NCBI GenBank assembly: GCA_964588325.1
Contig: CAZPOR010000001.1
Coordinates: 186,001 to 250,000, forward strand
Direction: 5' to 3'
Origin: Thiovibrio sp964588325
GTDB taxonomy: Bacteria > Desulfobacterota > Desulfobulbia > Desulfobulbales > Desulfurivibrionaceae
Length of the DNA: 64,000 nt
Numbering within the stretch: the first letter of the stretch is position 1; every line of letters begins with the position of its first letter. The notes below the pieces were generated by a model. The model worked only from the letters and a program-made list of their open reading frames with translations. It was not told the origin of the DNA and did no database searches. A program made the position numbers and the translations under genes. This document shows, one piece after another, positions 7,595 to 14,589 of the stretch.

Positions 7595-9622
7595 CTATAA
7601 AAGCGATTCGCTGCTCTCTGTGGGGGGCGGTTCTTCCTGGCGCCAGGGCGGGGTGTCTTCCCGGAAGGCTTCCAGGGTGACAGTGCCGCCGACCGCTGAT
7701 CCTGGCTGACCGGTGCTGTTGTCCATGGGCAGCAAGACAATGCCCGGAGGAATTTGAAAAGCGCCGGACGGGGGATAGGTCTCCTTTGCTTGATTCATGA
7801 AATCAAGCCAGATGGGCGCTGCCGCCAGCCCCCCCGTTTCGGCGCTGCCCAGGGAGATGTTCTGGTCGTGCCCTATCCAGACGCAGGTTGTCAGCTCAGG
7901 GGTATAGCCGACAAACCAGGCATCCACATTCTGGTCCGTGGTTCCGGTCTTGCCGGCTGCGGGCGCGCCGAAGCTGCTGATGCCTTTGGCCGTGCCGTCG
8001 GTGATGACCGCTTCCATGATGCGGGTCATCTGGTAGGCAACCCGGGGATCAACGGCCTCGCTGAAGGAGGGGTGCTGTTCCTCAAGCACCTTGCCGCTGC
8101 TGTCCACAATTTTTTCAATGAAGAGAGGCTGGGGCATCCGGCCGTTGTTGGCAAAGGCGGCGTATGCCCGGATCATCTCAAGGGGGGAAACCCCGGAGGT
8201 TCCCAGGGCCAGGGAGAGATCTTTTACCAGGGGGGAGGTGATGCCCAGCCTCCTGGCCAGATCGATGGTTTTGGCTGCCCCGACCTGTTGCAGGATCTTG
8301 ATGGTGGGGACGTTTCGCGAGCGGACCAGCGCGTTTCTGAAGGAGGTGGGCCCCTCGAATTTATTGTCGTAATTCTTGGGCGCCCAATACTGCATCGCGG
8401 TGGCGCCGCGAAAATGAATCGGTTCGTCGACAATCATGGTGGCCGGGGTCATCCCATTTTCAAGGGCGGCGGCGTAAATAAAGGGCTTGAAGGCTGAACC
8501 CGGCTGACGGCGGGCCTGGGTGGCCCGGTTGAACTGACTTTTGTCAAAGTCGGTGCCTCCCACCATTGCCCGAACGCGACCGGTCTTCACTTCCATGGAG
8601 ATCAGGGCGGCTTGGGGCAGGGTATCGGCGTGTTTGCTCTGGCGGATGGCCCATTTGGCTGTGCCCCGCTTTATGGCCATGTTGGCGGCTTTCTGCATGT
8701 TCTGGTCAAGGGTGGTGTAGATGCGAAGTCCGCCGGTCAGCAGGGCCTCGCTGCCATATTTGCTTTCGACGTAGGCCTTTACATACTCAACAAAATAGTT
8801 GTTTTCCGTCGGGCCTTCCTTGGCGGGATTCCAGAGCAGGGTTTTTTCATAGGCCTTTTGCGCGGCGGCTGGGGTGATGTATCCCTCTTCCGCCATGCGG
8901 TTCAGGACATAGAGCTGTCTGTTTTTGGCAAGCTTGAAGTTGCGAAACGGCGAGTACCGGCTTGGCGCTTGCGGTAAACCGGCAAGAAGCGCGGCCTCGG
9001 CAAGGTTCAGGTCCTGAACGCGTTTGTCGAAGTAGATCTGGGCCGCGGCCTCAACTCCATAGGCGCCGCTGCCCAGATAAATCTGGTTGAGATAGATGTG
9101 GAGGATTTCCTCTTTGCTGAGAGCGGTGTCGATCCGGTAGGCGAGAATTGCTTCCTTGATCTTGCGGGTGTAGGTTTTTTCCGGAGTGAGCAGGAGCGCC
9201 CTGGCGACCTGCTGGGTGATGGTGCTGCCGCCTTGGCCCCGCTCCCCCGAACGAATGTTGTGGATAAGCGCCCGGATGATCGACCAGGCGTCAACCCCGC
9301 TGTGTTGATAAAATCGGGAGTCTTCCGCGGCCACGAATGCTTGGGGGAGAAACTCCGGCATTGCGGAAAGCGGGACAAGGGTCCGGTTTTCCCGCGAGAC
9401 ATGGGTGATCGGCTGTTTTTCCGCGTCGTAGATGATGGAAGTGGTGGCGGGACGGTAGTGCTTCAGGGCGCCGATTGAAGGAATATCAAGGGAGATAAAG
9501 AGGTATAAGGCTCCGCCCAGGCCGAGGGTCAGGATGAGGCTGATGGCGAGCAGGAAGAGCGTGAGCTGGACATGGGTCCAGGTCCGTATTGTGGGCTGGG
9601 TCGTATTTTGCACGGCAGACAC
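7595..9622 (-). CDS. mrcA: Class A penicillin-binding protein (PBP1A type)
   Basis: 675 residues, a bifunctional peptidoglycan glycosyltransferase/transpeptidase anchored by one N-terminal membrane helix (residues 20-45). The GT51 domain shows AAEDSRFYQHSGVD with the catalytic Glu, and GQGGSTITQQVAR. The transpeptidase domain shows all three active-site motifs: SAFK (in RQPGSAFKPF), SRN (in RSRNVPTIKI) and KTGTTDQNVDAWF. The C-terminus is a Pro/Glu-rich tail. The start is a GTG at 9622 (no in-frame ATG nearby fits the membrane helix), with a weak ribosome-binding site. It works in the periplasm on lipid II. Confidence 0.94.
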   Translation of the reverse strand: MSAVQNTTQPTIRTWTHVQLTLFLLAISLILTLGLGGALYLFISLDIPSIGALKHYRPATTSIIYDAEKQPITHVSRENRTLVPLSAMPEFLPQAFVAAEDSRFYQHSGVDAWSIIRALIHNIRSGERGQGGSTITQQVARALLLTPEKTYTRKIKEAILAYRIDTALSKEEILHIYLNQIYLGSGAYGVEAAAQIYFDKRVQDLNLAEAALLAGLPQAPSRYSPFRNFKLAKNRQLYVLNRMAEEGYITPAAAQKAYEKTLLWNPAKEGPTENNYFVEYVKAYVESKYGSEALLTGGLRIYTTLDQNMQKAANMAIKRGTAKWAIRQSKHADTLPQAALISMEVKTGRVRAMVGGTDFDKSQFNRATQARRQPGSAFKPFIYAAALENGMTPATMIVDEPIHFRGATAMQYWAPKNYDNKFEGPTSFRNALVRSRNVPTIKILQQVGAAKTIDLARRLGITSPLVKDLSLALGTSGVSPLEMIRAYAAFANNGRMPQPLFIEKIVDSSGKVLEEQHPSFSEAVDPRVAYQMTRIMEAVITDGTAKGISSFGAPAAGKTGTTDQNVDAWFVGYTPELTTCVWIGHDQNISLGSAETGGLAAAPIWLDFMNQAKETYPPSGAFQIPPGIVLLPMDNSTGQPGSAVGGTVTLEAFREDTPPWRQEEPPPTESSESLL

Positions 9623-9754
9623 TGAAAAAACTATTCATTAATAGAGCGGAACGAGACGATGTCGATTTCGTTTCAGTGGAGTCAGCGCATGATAATACAG
9701 GGTTAGCGTGGCAAGGTCACTACATTTCTTGGGTGAGGGGCCTCCGGGGAGAAA

Positions 9755-9791
9755 GAAAAAAAGGATCCTGGGCCGCCACCGAGGATCCTTT
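9755..9791 (-). terminator. Intrinsic terminator of the candidate small RNA
   Basis: Perfect 10-base arms AAAGGATCCT (9760-9769) and AGGATCCTTT (9782-9791) with a 12-base loop. On the reverse strand this is followed by seven or more T. There is no protein gene on this strand upstream of it for nearly 1 kb, so it needs another transcript to end. Confidence 0.8.
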
Positions 9792-9886
9792 GCAGGGAAG
9801 GAATAGATTGAGTCCGCTTGCGCGGAAAGACGGAAGGTCGTCTGTCTTGTGTCTCGCATGGTCGGAAAACCATGTTGTTCCCTTCT
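9755..9886 (-). ncRNA. Candidate small RNA behind a sigma54 promoter
   Basis: A roughly 130-base transcript is predicted on the reverse strand. Its start is placed about 12 bases after the -12 element of the sigma54 promoter at 9896-9911. In order of transcription it holds stem CATGGT/ACCATG (9874-9857), stem AGACG/CGTCT (9843-9828), stem TCCGC/GCGGA closed by a GCAA tetraloop (9826-9813), and a terminator stem AAAGGATCCT/AGGATCCTTT with a U tract (9791-9755). The GNRA loop and the T tract both favour this strand. It contains no open reading frame with a ribosome-binding site. Stem pairs were read by eye; no expression evidence exists here. Confidence 0.6.
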
Positions 9887-9895
9887 GTGTCTTGA

Positions 9896-9911
9896 AGCAA
9901 GCACTGTGCCA
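9896..9911 (-). promoter_or_regulatory. Sigma54 (-24/-12) promoter on the reverse strand
   Basis: Reverse strand reads TGGCACAGTGCTTGCT. This matches the consensus TGGCACG-N4-TTGC(A/T) except A for G at the seventh base, with GG and GC separated by exactly ten bases. It points at the four-hairpin region and its terminator. Confidence 0.65.
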
Positions 9912-10341
9912 GCGTGTGGCTTTTTTGCTGTTTATTGTTTCTGGTTAATATTATCTCCTTTTGTTTCGGTTGGTTAACTTATTTCCAGCGCGGTGTTTTT
10001 TGGGTTGTTCGGATTTTCTCTTGCGGGTATAGTTGTACGCGTTTGGCTCATTTTGATCCCTGCTTCGCGCGCAGTCGGATCATTTTTTGCCAAGTCTGGT
10101 GATGTTGGCATTGTGCCGCATTGTGTGTTGTGTGGTTGTGGAATCCGGTCTGCCGTTTTCGCTTTTGTGTTGGAAATTCCAGGCTATCTGCCTGTTTTTT
10201 CGCGTTGTTTTCGTGCGGATAACAGTATGCTGGAGTTGTCGGAAAAAGAGATATTGCGCCCTCTTGTTAAGAGGCGTTTTTATTTTGGGCTAAATGTGCA
10301 TAAAAAAATACCAAAAACAGGAATCTTGAAAGAATAAAAAC
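9912..10341. other. T-rich spacer without a convincing gene
   Basis: The + strand is strikingly T-rich with many runs of five or six T and low-complexity open frames. One such frame, from 9993, has no ribosome-binding site and no family-like sequence. The only organised structure I see is the orphan terminator-like hairpin at 10257-10286. Confidence 0.4.
10257..10286 (+). terminator. Orphan terminator-like hairpin
   Basis: CGCC-CTCTT pairs with AAGAG-GCG (one bulged C) around loop GTT, followed by TTTTTATTTT. No gene upstream on the + strand is evident for several hundred bases, so it may close an unannotated short transcript or be read-through control before the next promoter. Confidence 0.45.
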
Positions 10342-10370
10342 TTGACAATGGCTTTTTCCATTTTGTAATT
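10342..10370 (+). promoter_or_regulatory. Possible sigma70 promoter for the NrfD 1 operon
   Basis: A perfect -35 TTGACA (10342-10347) is followed after 16-17 bases by TGTAAT/GTAATT, a weak -10. It lies directly after the orphan terminator and about 210 bases before the first small gene of the operon. Confidence 0.45.
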
Positions 10371-10580
10371 TGAAAATAACAGTATTGGCTTGGGTGGGTT
10401 TCCCCCATGTGGGACGGCCTAAAGATTTTCACTGAAAAACAACACGCAAAGGAGGGTCGCAGGGAAGAGGAATATGGTCTGGTACGTCGCGGAAGTGATT
10501 CGTTTGGAACCGCCATTCCGTTCGAGTCGACGATGAACCACAAGCCTGGAAGATCAGGTCGTTTGATTGAGGAGAAAAAA

Positions 10581-10691
10581 ATGGAAGGTCTACTTTTTTT
10601 AATTTTTTGGATCGGAGGTGCAACACTCCATACCGTATTTGATCTCAAAATCAAACCGTTGATCCAGGCCAATGAGGAAACATTGCCATGA
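10581..10691 (+). CDS. 36-residue membrane peptide upstream of NrfD 1
   Basis: A small gene with a strong ribosome-binding site (TGAGGAG, seven bases before ATG). The peptide has a single hydrophobic helix (residues 3-17, rich in Leu, Phe, Ile and Gly) followed by a charged tail KIKPLIQANEE. It sits about 90 bases ahead of the NrfD-like gene on the same strand and probably on its transcript. No family is recognised. A small subunit or assembly factor for the membrane protein is a guess from position and topology. Confidence 0.55.
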   Translation: MEGLLFLIFWIGGATLHTVFDLKIKPLIQANEETLP

Positions 10692-10780
10692 TGCTCTCTT
10701 GTGGAGACTAGCGGGCAAGGTTTCCGTCATTCTGGATCGGAAGATTAACGATTAAATTACGCATAAGGAGAGTTGTTCCC

Positions 10781-11974
10781 ATGAATAATTTTTTAGCTGA
10801 TGTATTGCCGCGGGAAGGCGGCCTCGTTGCCAGCCCCTCGCGTTCCTACAACGTTACCATTGCCATCGGCGGCCTGCTCGCCGCCCTCGGTCTTGCCGCC
10901 GGGGTGCATTCCATGTATGTCGGCCATGAGCATACCTTCGGCGTCACCCGGGATGTTCCCTGGGGGTTGCTGATTGCCACCTATGTTTTCTTTGTCGTCA
11001 GTTCAACCGGGTTGTGTCTGATTTCCTCCATCGGTCATGTCTTTGGTCTTGAGGCGTTCAAGCCCATTGCCAAGCGTTCCGTGTTCATGGCCATCGTTAC
11101 CATTATCGCTGGTTTTTTCGTGATCGGGTTCGAGATTGAAAACCCCTGGCGCATGCCCATCTATAATATGCTTTCCCCCAATCCCACCTCCAATATCTGG
11201 TGGATGGGAACCCTCTATGGAGCGTATCTCTTTTTCATGGTTGTCGAGTTTGCTCTGTTGCAGATGGAGAAGCATAAGGTCGCCGGCATGTTCGGCCTGA
11301 TGGGTTTGGTTTCCGGTATCGCCGCCCACAGTAACCTCGGCGCGGTTTTTGGCCTGCTTTCCGGCCGTGAGTTCTGGCATGGGCCGTACATGCCCATCTA
11401 TTTCATTACTTCAGCCATGATGTCCGGCTGCGCAGCGGTTATCTTCTTCCATTATCTCGGTTACCGGGCCAATGGCTGGAAGATGAGCGAGAAGCTGGAG
11501 AACTCCCTTATGGCCACGGCAAAATTGGGGGCAACCCTGATCGCGGTGATCATGTTCTTCACCACCTGGAAGATGATCTCCGGCATCAGCGGTCAGCCGC
11601 CGGGAAAATACGAGGCCATGATGGCTCTGGTGAACGGCCCCTATGCCATCAATTTCTGGCTCGGCGAGGTCATGCTCGGCATGGTTATTCCCTTTGCCAT
11701 GATCCTGGGCGCCCGCGCCAAAAATCTCCCGGTGCTCTTCTGGGCCTCGGTCTCCAGCGTTGTCGGCATCTTCTTCATGCGCTACGACCTGGTTGTGGTA
11801 GGACAGCTCGTGCCTTGGTACCATGAGTTCGGCCTTGTTGATATGCCTCATCTGTTCACCTACACCCCTTCCTTGCATGAGATTGTCATTACCTTGGGGG
11901 CCATGGGAATCTGTGTCATGGGATTCTTCATGGGTGAAAGGCTTTTCAGGGGGCATTTGTCCGAGGATCATTAA
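10781..11974 (+). CDS. NrfD/PsrC-family quinone-linked membrane protein 1
   Basis: 397 residues with about ten hydrophobic helices and no signal peptide or heme motif, the pattern of NrfD-type subunits that exchange electrons between the membrane quinone pool and a periplasmic iron-sulfur partner. Recognisable stretches are NMLSPNPTSNIWWMGTLY, SNLGAVFGLLSGREFWHGP and FMRYDLVVVGQLVPWYHE. It is clearly paralogous to the protein at 29387-30571, which shares the NMLSPN-TSNIWWMGTLY and NLGAVF blocks. ATAAGGAG lies before the ATG. It is followed 20 bases later by a MerR regulator. No ferredoxin partner is adjacent, so it may use the one at 27088 or act alone. Confidence 0.85.
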   Translation: MNNFLADVLPREGGLVASPSRSYNVTIAIGGLLAALGLAAGVHSMYVGHEHTFGVTRDVPWGLLIATYVFFVVSSTGLCLISSIGHVFGLEAFKPIAKRSVFMAIVTIIAGFFVIGFEIENPWRMPIYNMLSPNPTSNIWWMGTLYGAYLFFMVVEFALLQMEKHKVAGMFGLMGLVSGIAAHSNLGAVFGLLSGREFWHGPYMPIYFITSAMMSGCAAVIFFHYLGYRANGWKMSEKLENSLMATAKLGATLIAVIMFFTTWKMISGISGQPPGKYEAMMALVNGPYAINFWLGEVMLGMVIPFAMILGARAKNLPVLFWASVSSVVGIFFMRYDLVVVGQLVPWYHEFGLVDMPHLFTYTPSLHEIVITLGAMGICVMGFFMGERLFRGHLSEDH

Positions 11975-11994
11975 GCACGCAGAGGAGAAGGATT

Positions 11995-12441
11995 ATGGTG
12001 GCCAAGAAAAAAACGGCCATCCAGCCTTTGCGGCCTGATTTGCCGATTTACCCCATCGGGGTGGCAGCAAAGCTGTTGGATGTTCATCCGAGAACACTTC
12101 GTATCTACGAGGCAGAAGGGCTGGTTCATCCCCAGCATACAGGATCCCGGCGGCTGTATTCCTTGAACGACATCAAGTGGGTGTCATGTGTGCGCTCCAT
12201 GATTCATGATCAGGGGATCAGCATTCCAGGGTTGAAAAGGTTGTTGACCCTTGCGCCGTGCTGGGAGATTGCGGAATGCCCCGGCGAGGTTCATGAGACC
12301 TGTGAATGTCTTTTCGACAGGGCCGTGCCGAGGTCGTTGCGTGTCGCGGGCGATGAGGTGGCAGAAAAAAAAGCCAAGGCGGCCGACCGGGCCAAGAAAA
12401 GTACCGGTTCCGGCCGCAAGAAGCTGGTCGGGCGCAGTTGA
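11995..12441 (+). CDS. MerR-family regulator 1 with Cys/Trp tail
   Basis: 148 residues. The winged helix is clear (YPIGVAAKLLDVHPRTLRIYEAEGL, then RRLYSLNDIKWVSCVRSMI). After the dimerisation helix comes a cysteine cluster: PCWEIAECPGEVHETCEC. This tail is shared with the paralogue at 30661 (PCWNIADCP and a later Cys), so it is likely to bind a metal, an iron-sulfur centre or a redox signal. The last 30 residues are Lys/Ala-rich. GAGGAG precedes the ATG. The gene is probably co-transcribed with NrfD 1 and ends at the terminator at 12463. Confidence 0.85.
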   Translation: MVAKKKTAIQPLRPDLPIYPIGVAAKLLDVHPRTLRIYEAEGLVHPQHTGSRRLYSLNDIKWVSCVRSMIHDQGISIPGLKRLLTLAPCWEIAECPGEVHETCECLFDRAVPRSLRVAGDEVAEKKAKAADRAKKSTGSGRKKLVGRS

Positions 12442-12462
12442 TACGGCTGGTGGTTAACCAAT

Positions 12463-12503
12463 AAAAAAAGGGCCGGAGAGACTCTCTCCGGCCCTTTTTT
12501 TAT
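12463..12503. terminator. Bidirectional intrinsic terminator
   Basis: GGGCCGGAGAGA pairs perfectly with TCTCTCCGGCCC, with seven A before and seven T after. It ends the NrfD 1-MerR 1 transcript and isolates it from the tetR promoter that follows. Confidence 0.93.
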
Positions 12504-12600
12504 TGGTTTTTGCGAAGTACGAAAAAAATCCTAGTGGCGGTTTCTGTGTTTCAGCGGGTCAGTTTCTCCTCGGCGGGAAAGCTCCTTGTTGTAAAATGTC

Positions 12601-12629
12601 TTGACCGGGGAGTGATAACGTCATATGTT
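12601..12629 (+). promoter_or_regulatory. Promoter of tetR and the RND efflux genes
   Basis: TTGACC (12601-12606), a 17-base spacer and TATGTT (12624-12629). The expected start falls at about 12636, exactly at the operator-like palindrome at 12635-12648. Confidence 0.6.
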
Positions 12630-12634
12630 CGCAC

Positions 12635-12648
12635 GGAATGAACATTCA
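12635..12648. promoter_or_regulatory. TetR operator candidate
   Basis: GGAATGAACATTCA contains GAATG-AA-CATTC, a two-fold symmetric site of the kind bound by TetR/AcrR repressors. It covers the predicted transcription start, so binding would shut off tetR itself and the efflux genes behind it. Its position also argues that translation begins at 12670, not at the in-frame ATG at 12625. Confidence 0.6.
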
Positions 12649-12669
12649 CTCCGAAAGAGGGATATTGTT

Positions 12670-13245
12670 ATGGCGACTTCTGGAAAACGGCACGAAATCC
12701 TGCATGCGGCATTGGGATTGATTGCCGAGCATGGTTTCCATGACGCCCCCATTGCCGCGATTGCCGAGCGGGCCAGGGTGGGAGCCGGAACCATCTACCG
12801 CTATTTTGAAAACAAGGACGTGCTTATCAATGAACTGTTTCTGGCGTTGCATGATAGAATCTGTGCAGGAATCATGGAAGGATATGCGCCGGAGAGTTCG
12901 CTCAGGGAACGGTTTGTCCATCTGAGCACGGCGCTGCTCCTCTATTTCATCGATAACCCCTTGGATTTTCGCTACCTGGAGCAGTATCACAACTCCCCTT
13001 ATGGCGTGGCCTTTCGCCGGGATCGGCTTTTGGGCAGCGAAGGGAGTGGGGATCTGTACCGCAGCCTCCTTGAAGAGGGTGTAGCCCGGCAGAGTGTAAA
13101 GGACCTCCCCTTGGTTGTGCTTTTTGCCTTGGCGTTCGGCCCTCTTTTGGCTGTGGCAAGGGATCATATTCTCGGCTTCGTCGAACTGGATGAATCCTTA
13201 ATCGCGCAAACCGTTCAGGCCTGCTGGGATGGTATCAAAAGGTAG
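12670..13245 (+). CDS. TetR/AcrR-family repressor of the efflux operon
   Basis: 191 residues. The N-terminal helix-turn-helix reads AALGLIAEHGFHDAPIAAIAERARVGAGTIYRYFENKDVL, a standard TetR fold. The C-terminal ligand domain is less conserved, as usual. ATG 12670 has AGAGGG upstream and lies after the operator. It is the first gene before a fusion protein, RND pump and outer-membrane factor in the same direction, so it is most likely the local ligand-responsive repressor of that pump. Confidence 0.88.
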   Translation: MATSGKRHEILHAALGLIAEHGFHDAPIAAIAERARVGAGTIYRYFENKDVLINELFLALHDRICAGIMEGYAPESSLRERFVHLSTALLLYFIDNPLDFRYLEQYHNSPYGVAFRRDRLLGSEGSGDLYRSLLEEGVARQSVKDLPLVVLFALAFGPLLAVARDHILGFVELDESLIAQTVQACWDGIKR

Positions 13246-13380
13246 CTGCCGCAGCATTCCAGGAAAAGGTCGTTATGTCGTGTGCGGAGGAACTCCGTGC
13301 TCTTGTGTCTGATCATGCATTTCTTCCCGCTGCCGGCGAGCAAGCGAGGACGTGGCTCAATCCCTGTGAGGTATGTATTG

Positions 13381-14577
13381 ATGGAAACCATTGGCAAAGT
13401 CAAACTGATCGCCCTGGCGGGACTTTTCATCGGCGTGTTCGCGATAACCGGCTGCAAGCAACACTCTCCCCCGGGGGGGCAAACAGGCGCTCCCGAGGTG
13501 GGGATTGTGTCCATTACCACTGCGCCAGTCACCTTGACCATGGAGCTGCCGGGCCGGATCTTCCCCCGCCTGATTGCCGAGGTGCGTCCCCAAGTGGGAG
13601 GAATCATCCGGGAAAGGGTGTTCGTTGAGGGTGCTGATGTGAAGGCGGGGCAGGAGCTGTACCGGATTGATCCCGCCACCTATCAGGCCGCTTACGCCAG
13701 CGCCAAGGCGGCCCTGTCCCGGGCCGAGGCCAATCTTATTCCTGCCCGGCTCAAGGAAGAACGTTTCCGCGAGTTGGCGGCAATCAATGCCGTGAGCCGG
13801 CAGGAATATGATGACGCCAGTGCAATGCTCAAGCAGGCGGAAGCGGAGGTGGCGGCCAATCAGGCGGTTGTTGAAGCCGCCCGCATCAATCTGGATTATA
13901 CCAGCGTGAAGGCGCCGATATCCGGCCGGATCGGCCGTTCGACCGTAACCGGCGGGGCCTTGGTCACGGCGAATCAGGCAACGCCCATGGCCACGATTCA
14001 GCAGCTTGATCCCGTCTATGTGGATGTGACCCAATCCAGCGCTGAGTTGCTCCGTCTGAAGCGCAATCGTGCCAATGGCGAGATCAAGGGGCAGGAAACA
14101 GGCCAGGCAAGGGTCAAGTTGGTGCTGGAAGATGGCAGTTCCTATCCGCAGGAGGGAGTCCTGAAATTCAGTGAAGTGACCGTGGACCAAAGCACCGGGT
14201 CCGTCACCCTGCGGGCTCTTTTTCCCAACCCGGAGCAACTCCTGCTGCCCGGCATGTTTGTCCGCGCCATTGTGCAGGAAGGGGTCAGCGAACAGGCCAT
14301 CCTGGTGCCGCAGCGCGGAGTGAGCCGTAATCCGAAAGGGGAGGCCATGGTCATGGTGGTCGGCGGTGAGGAGAAGGTGGAACCGCGCGTGATCAAGGTT
14401 TCGCGCACGGTTGGCGACAATTGGCTGGTGAGTGATGGCTTGAAGGCGGGAGATCGGGTGATCCTGGAAGGGATACAAAAGGCGCGGCCGGGAACCCAGG
14501 TCAAGGCAGTGTCATTCGGCCCCAAGCCGGAGGCTTCTCCTGCCGGAACTCCGCAGCCTCAGGCGGTTAAAAAGTAA
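13381..14577 (+). CDS. acrA: RND efflux periplasmic fusion lipoprotein (AcrA type)
   Basis: 398 residues from ATG 13381. The N-terminus is a lipoprotein signal ending ITGC. The barrel-sandwich halves are seen as FPRLIAEVRPQVGGIIRERV and INLDYTSVKAPISGRIGRSTV, with the helical hairpin between them (SAKAALSRAEANLIPA and further helices), then beta-barrel and membrane-proximal domains. Family length is normal. It links the inner-membrane pump to the outer-membrane channel. The pump gene starts 12 bases after its stop. Confidence 0.92.
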   Translation: METIGKVKLIALAGLFIGVFAITGCKQHSPPGGQTGAPEVGIVSITTAPVTLTMELPGRIFPRLIAEVRPQVGGIIRERVFVEGADVKAGQELYRIDPATYQAAYASAKAALSRAEANLIPARLKEERFRELAAINAVSRQEYDDASAMLKQAEAEVAANQAVVEAARINLDYTSVKAPISGRIGRSTVTGGALVTANQATPMATIQQLDPVYVDVTQSSAELLRLKRNRANGEIKGQETGQARVKLVLEDGSSYPQEGVLKFSEVTVDQSTGSVTLRALFPNPEQLLLPGMFVRAIVQEGVSEQAILVPQRGVSRNPKGEAMVMVVGGEEKVEPRVIKVSRTVGDNWLVSDGLKAGDRVILEGIQKARPGTQVKAVSFGPKPEASPAGTPQPQAVKK

Positions 14578-14589
14578 AGGAGTCAGTCC

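Noticed and set aside
9993..10337. 114-codon open frame in the T-rich spacer
   Set aside because: Low-complexity Phe/Val/Cys-rich sequence, no ribosome-binding site, and it crosses a terminator-like hairpin.
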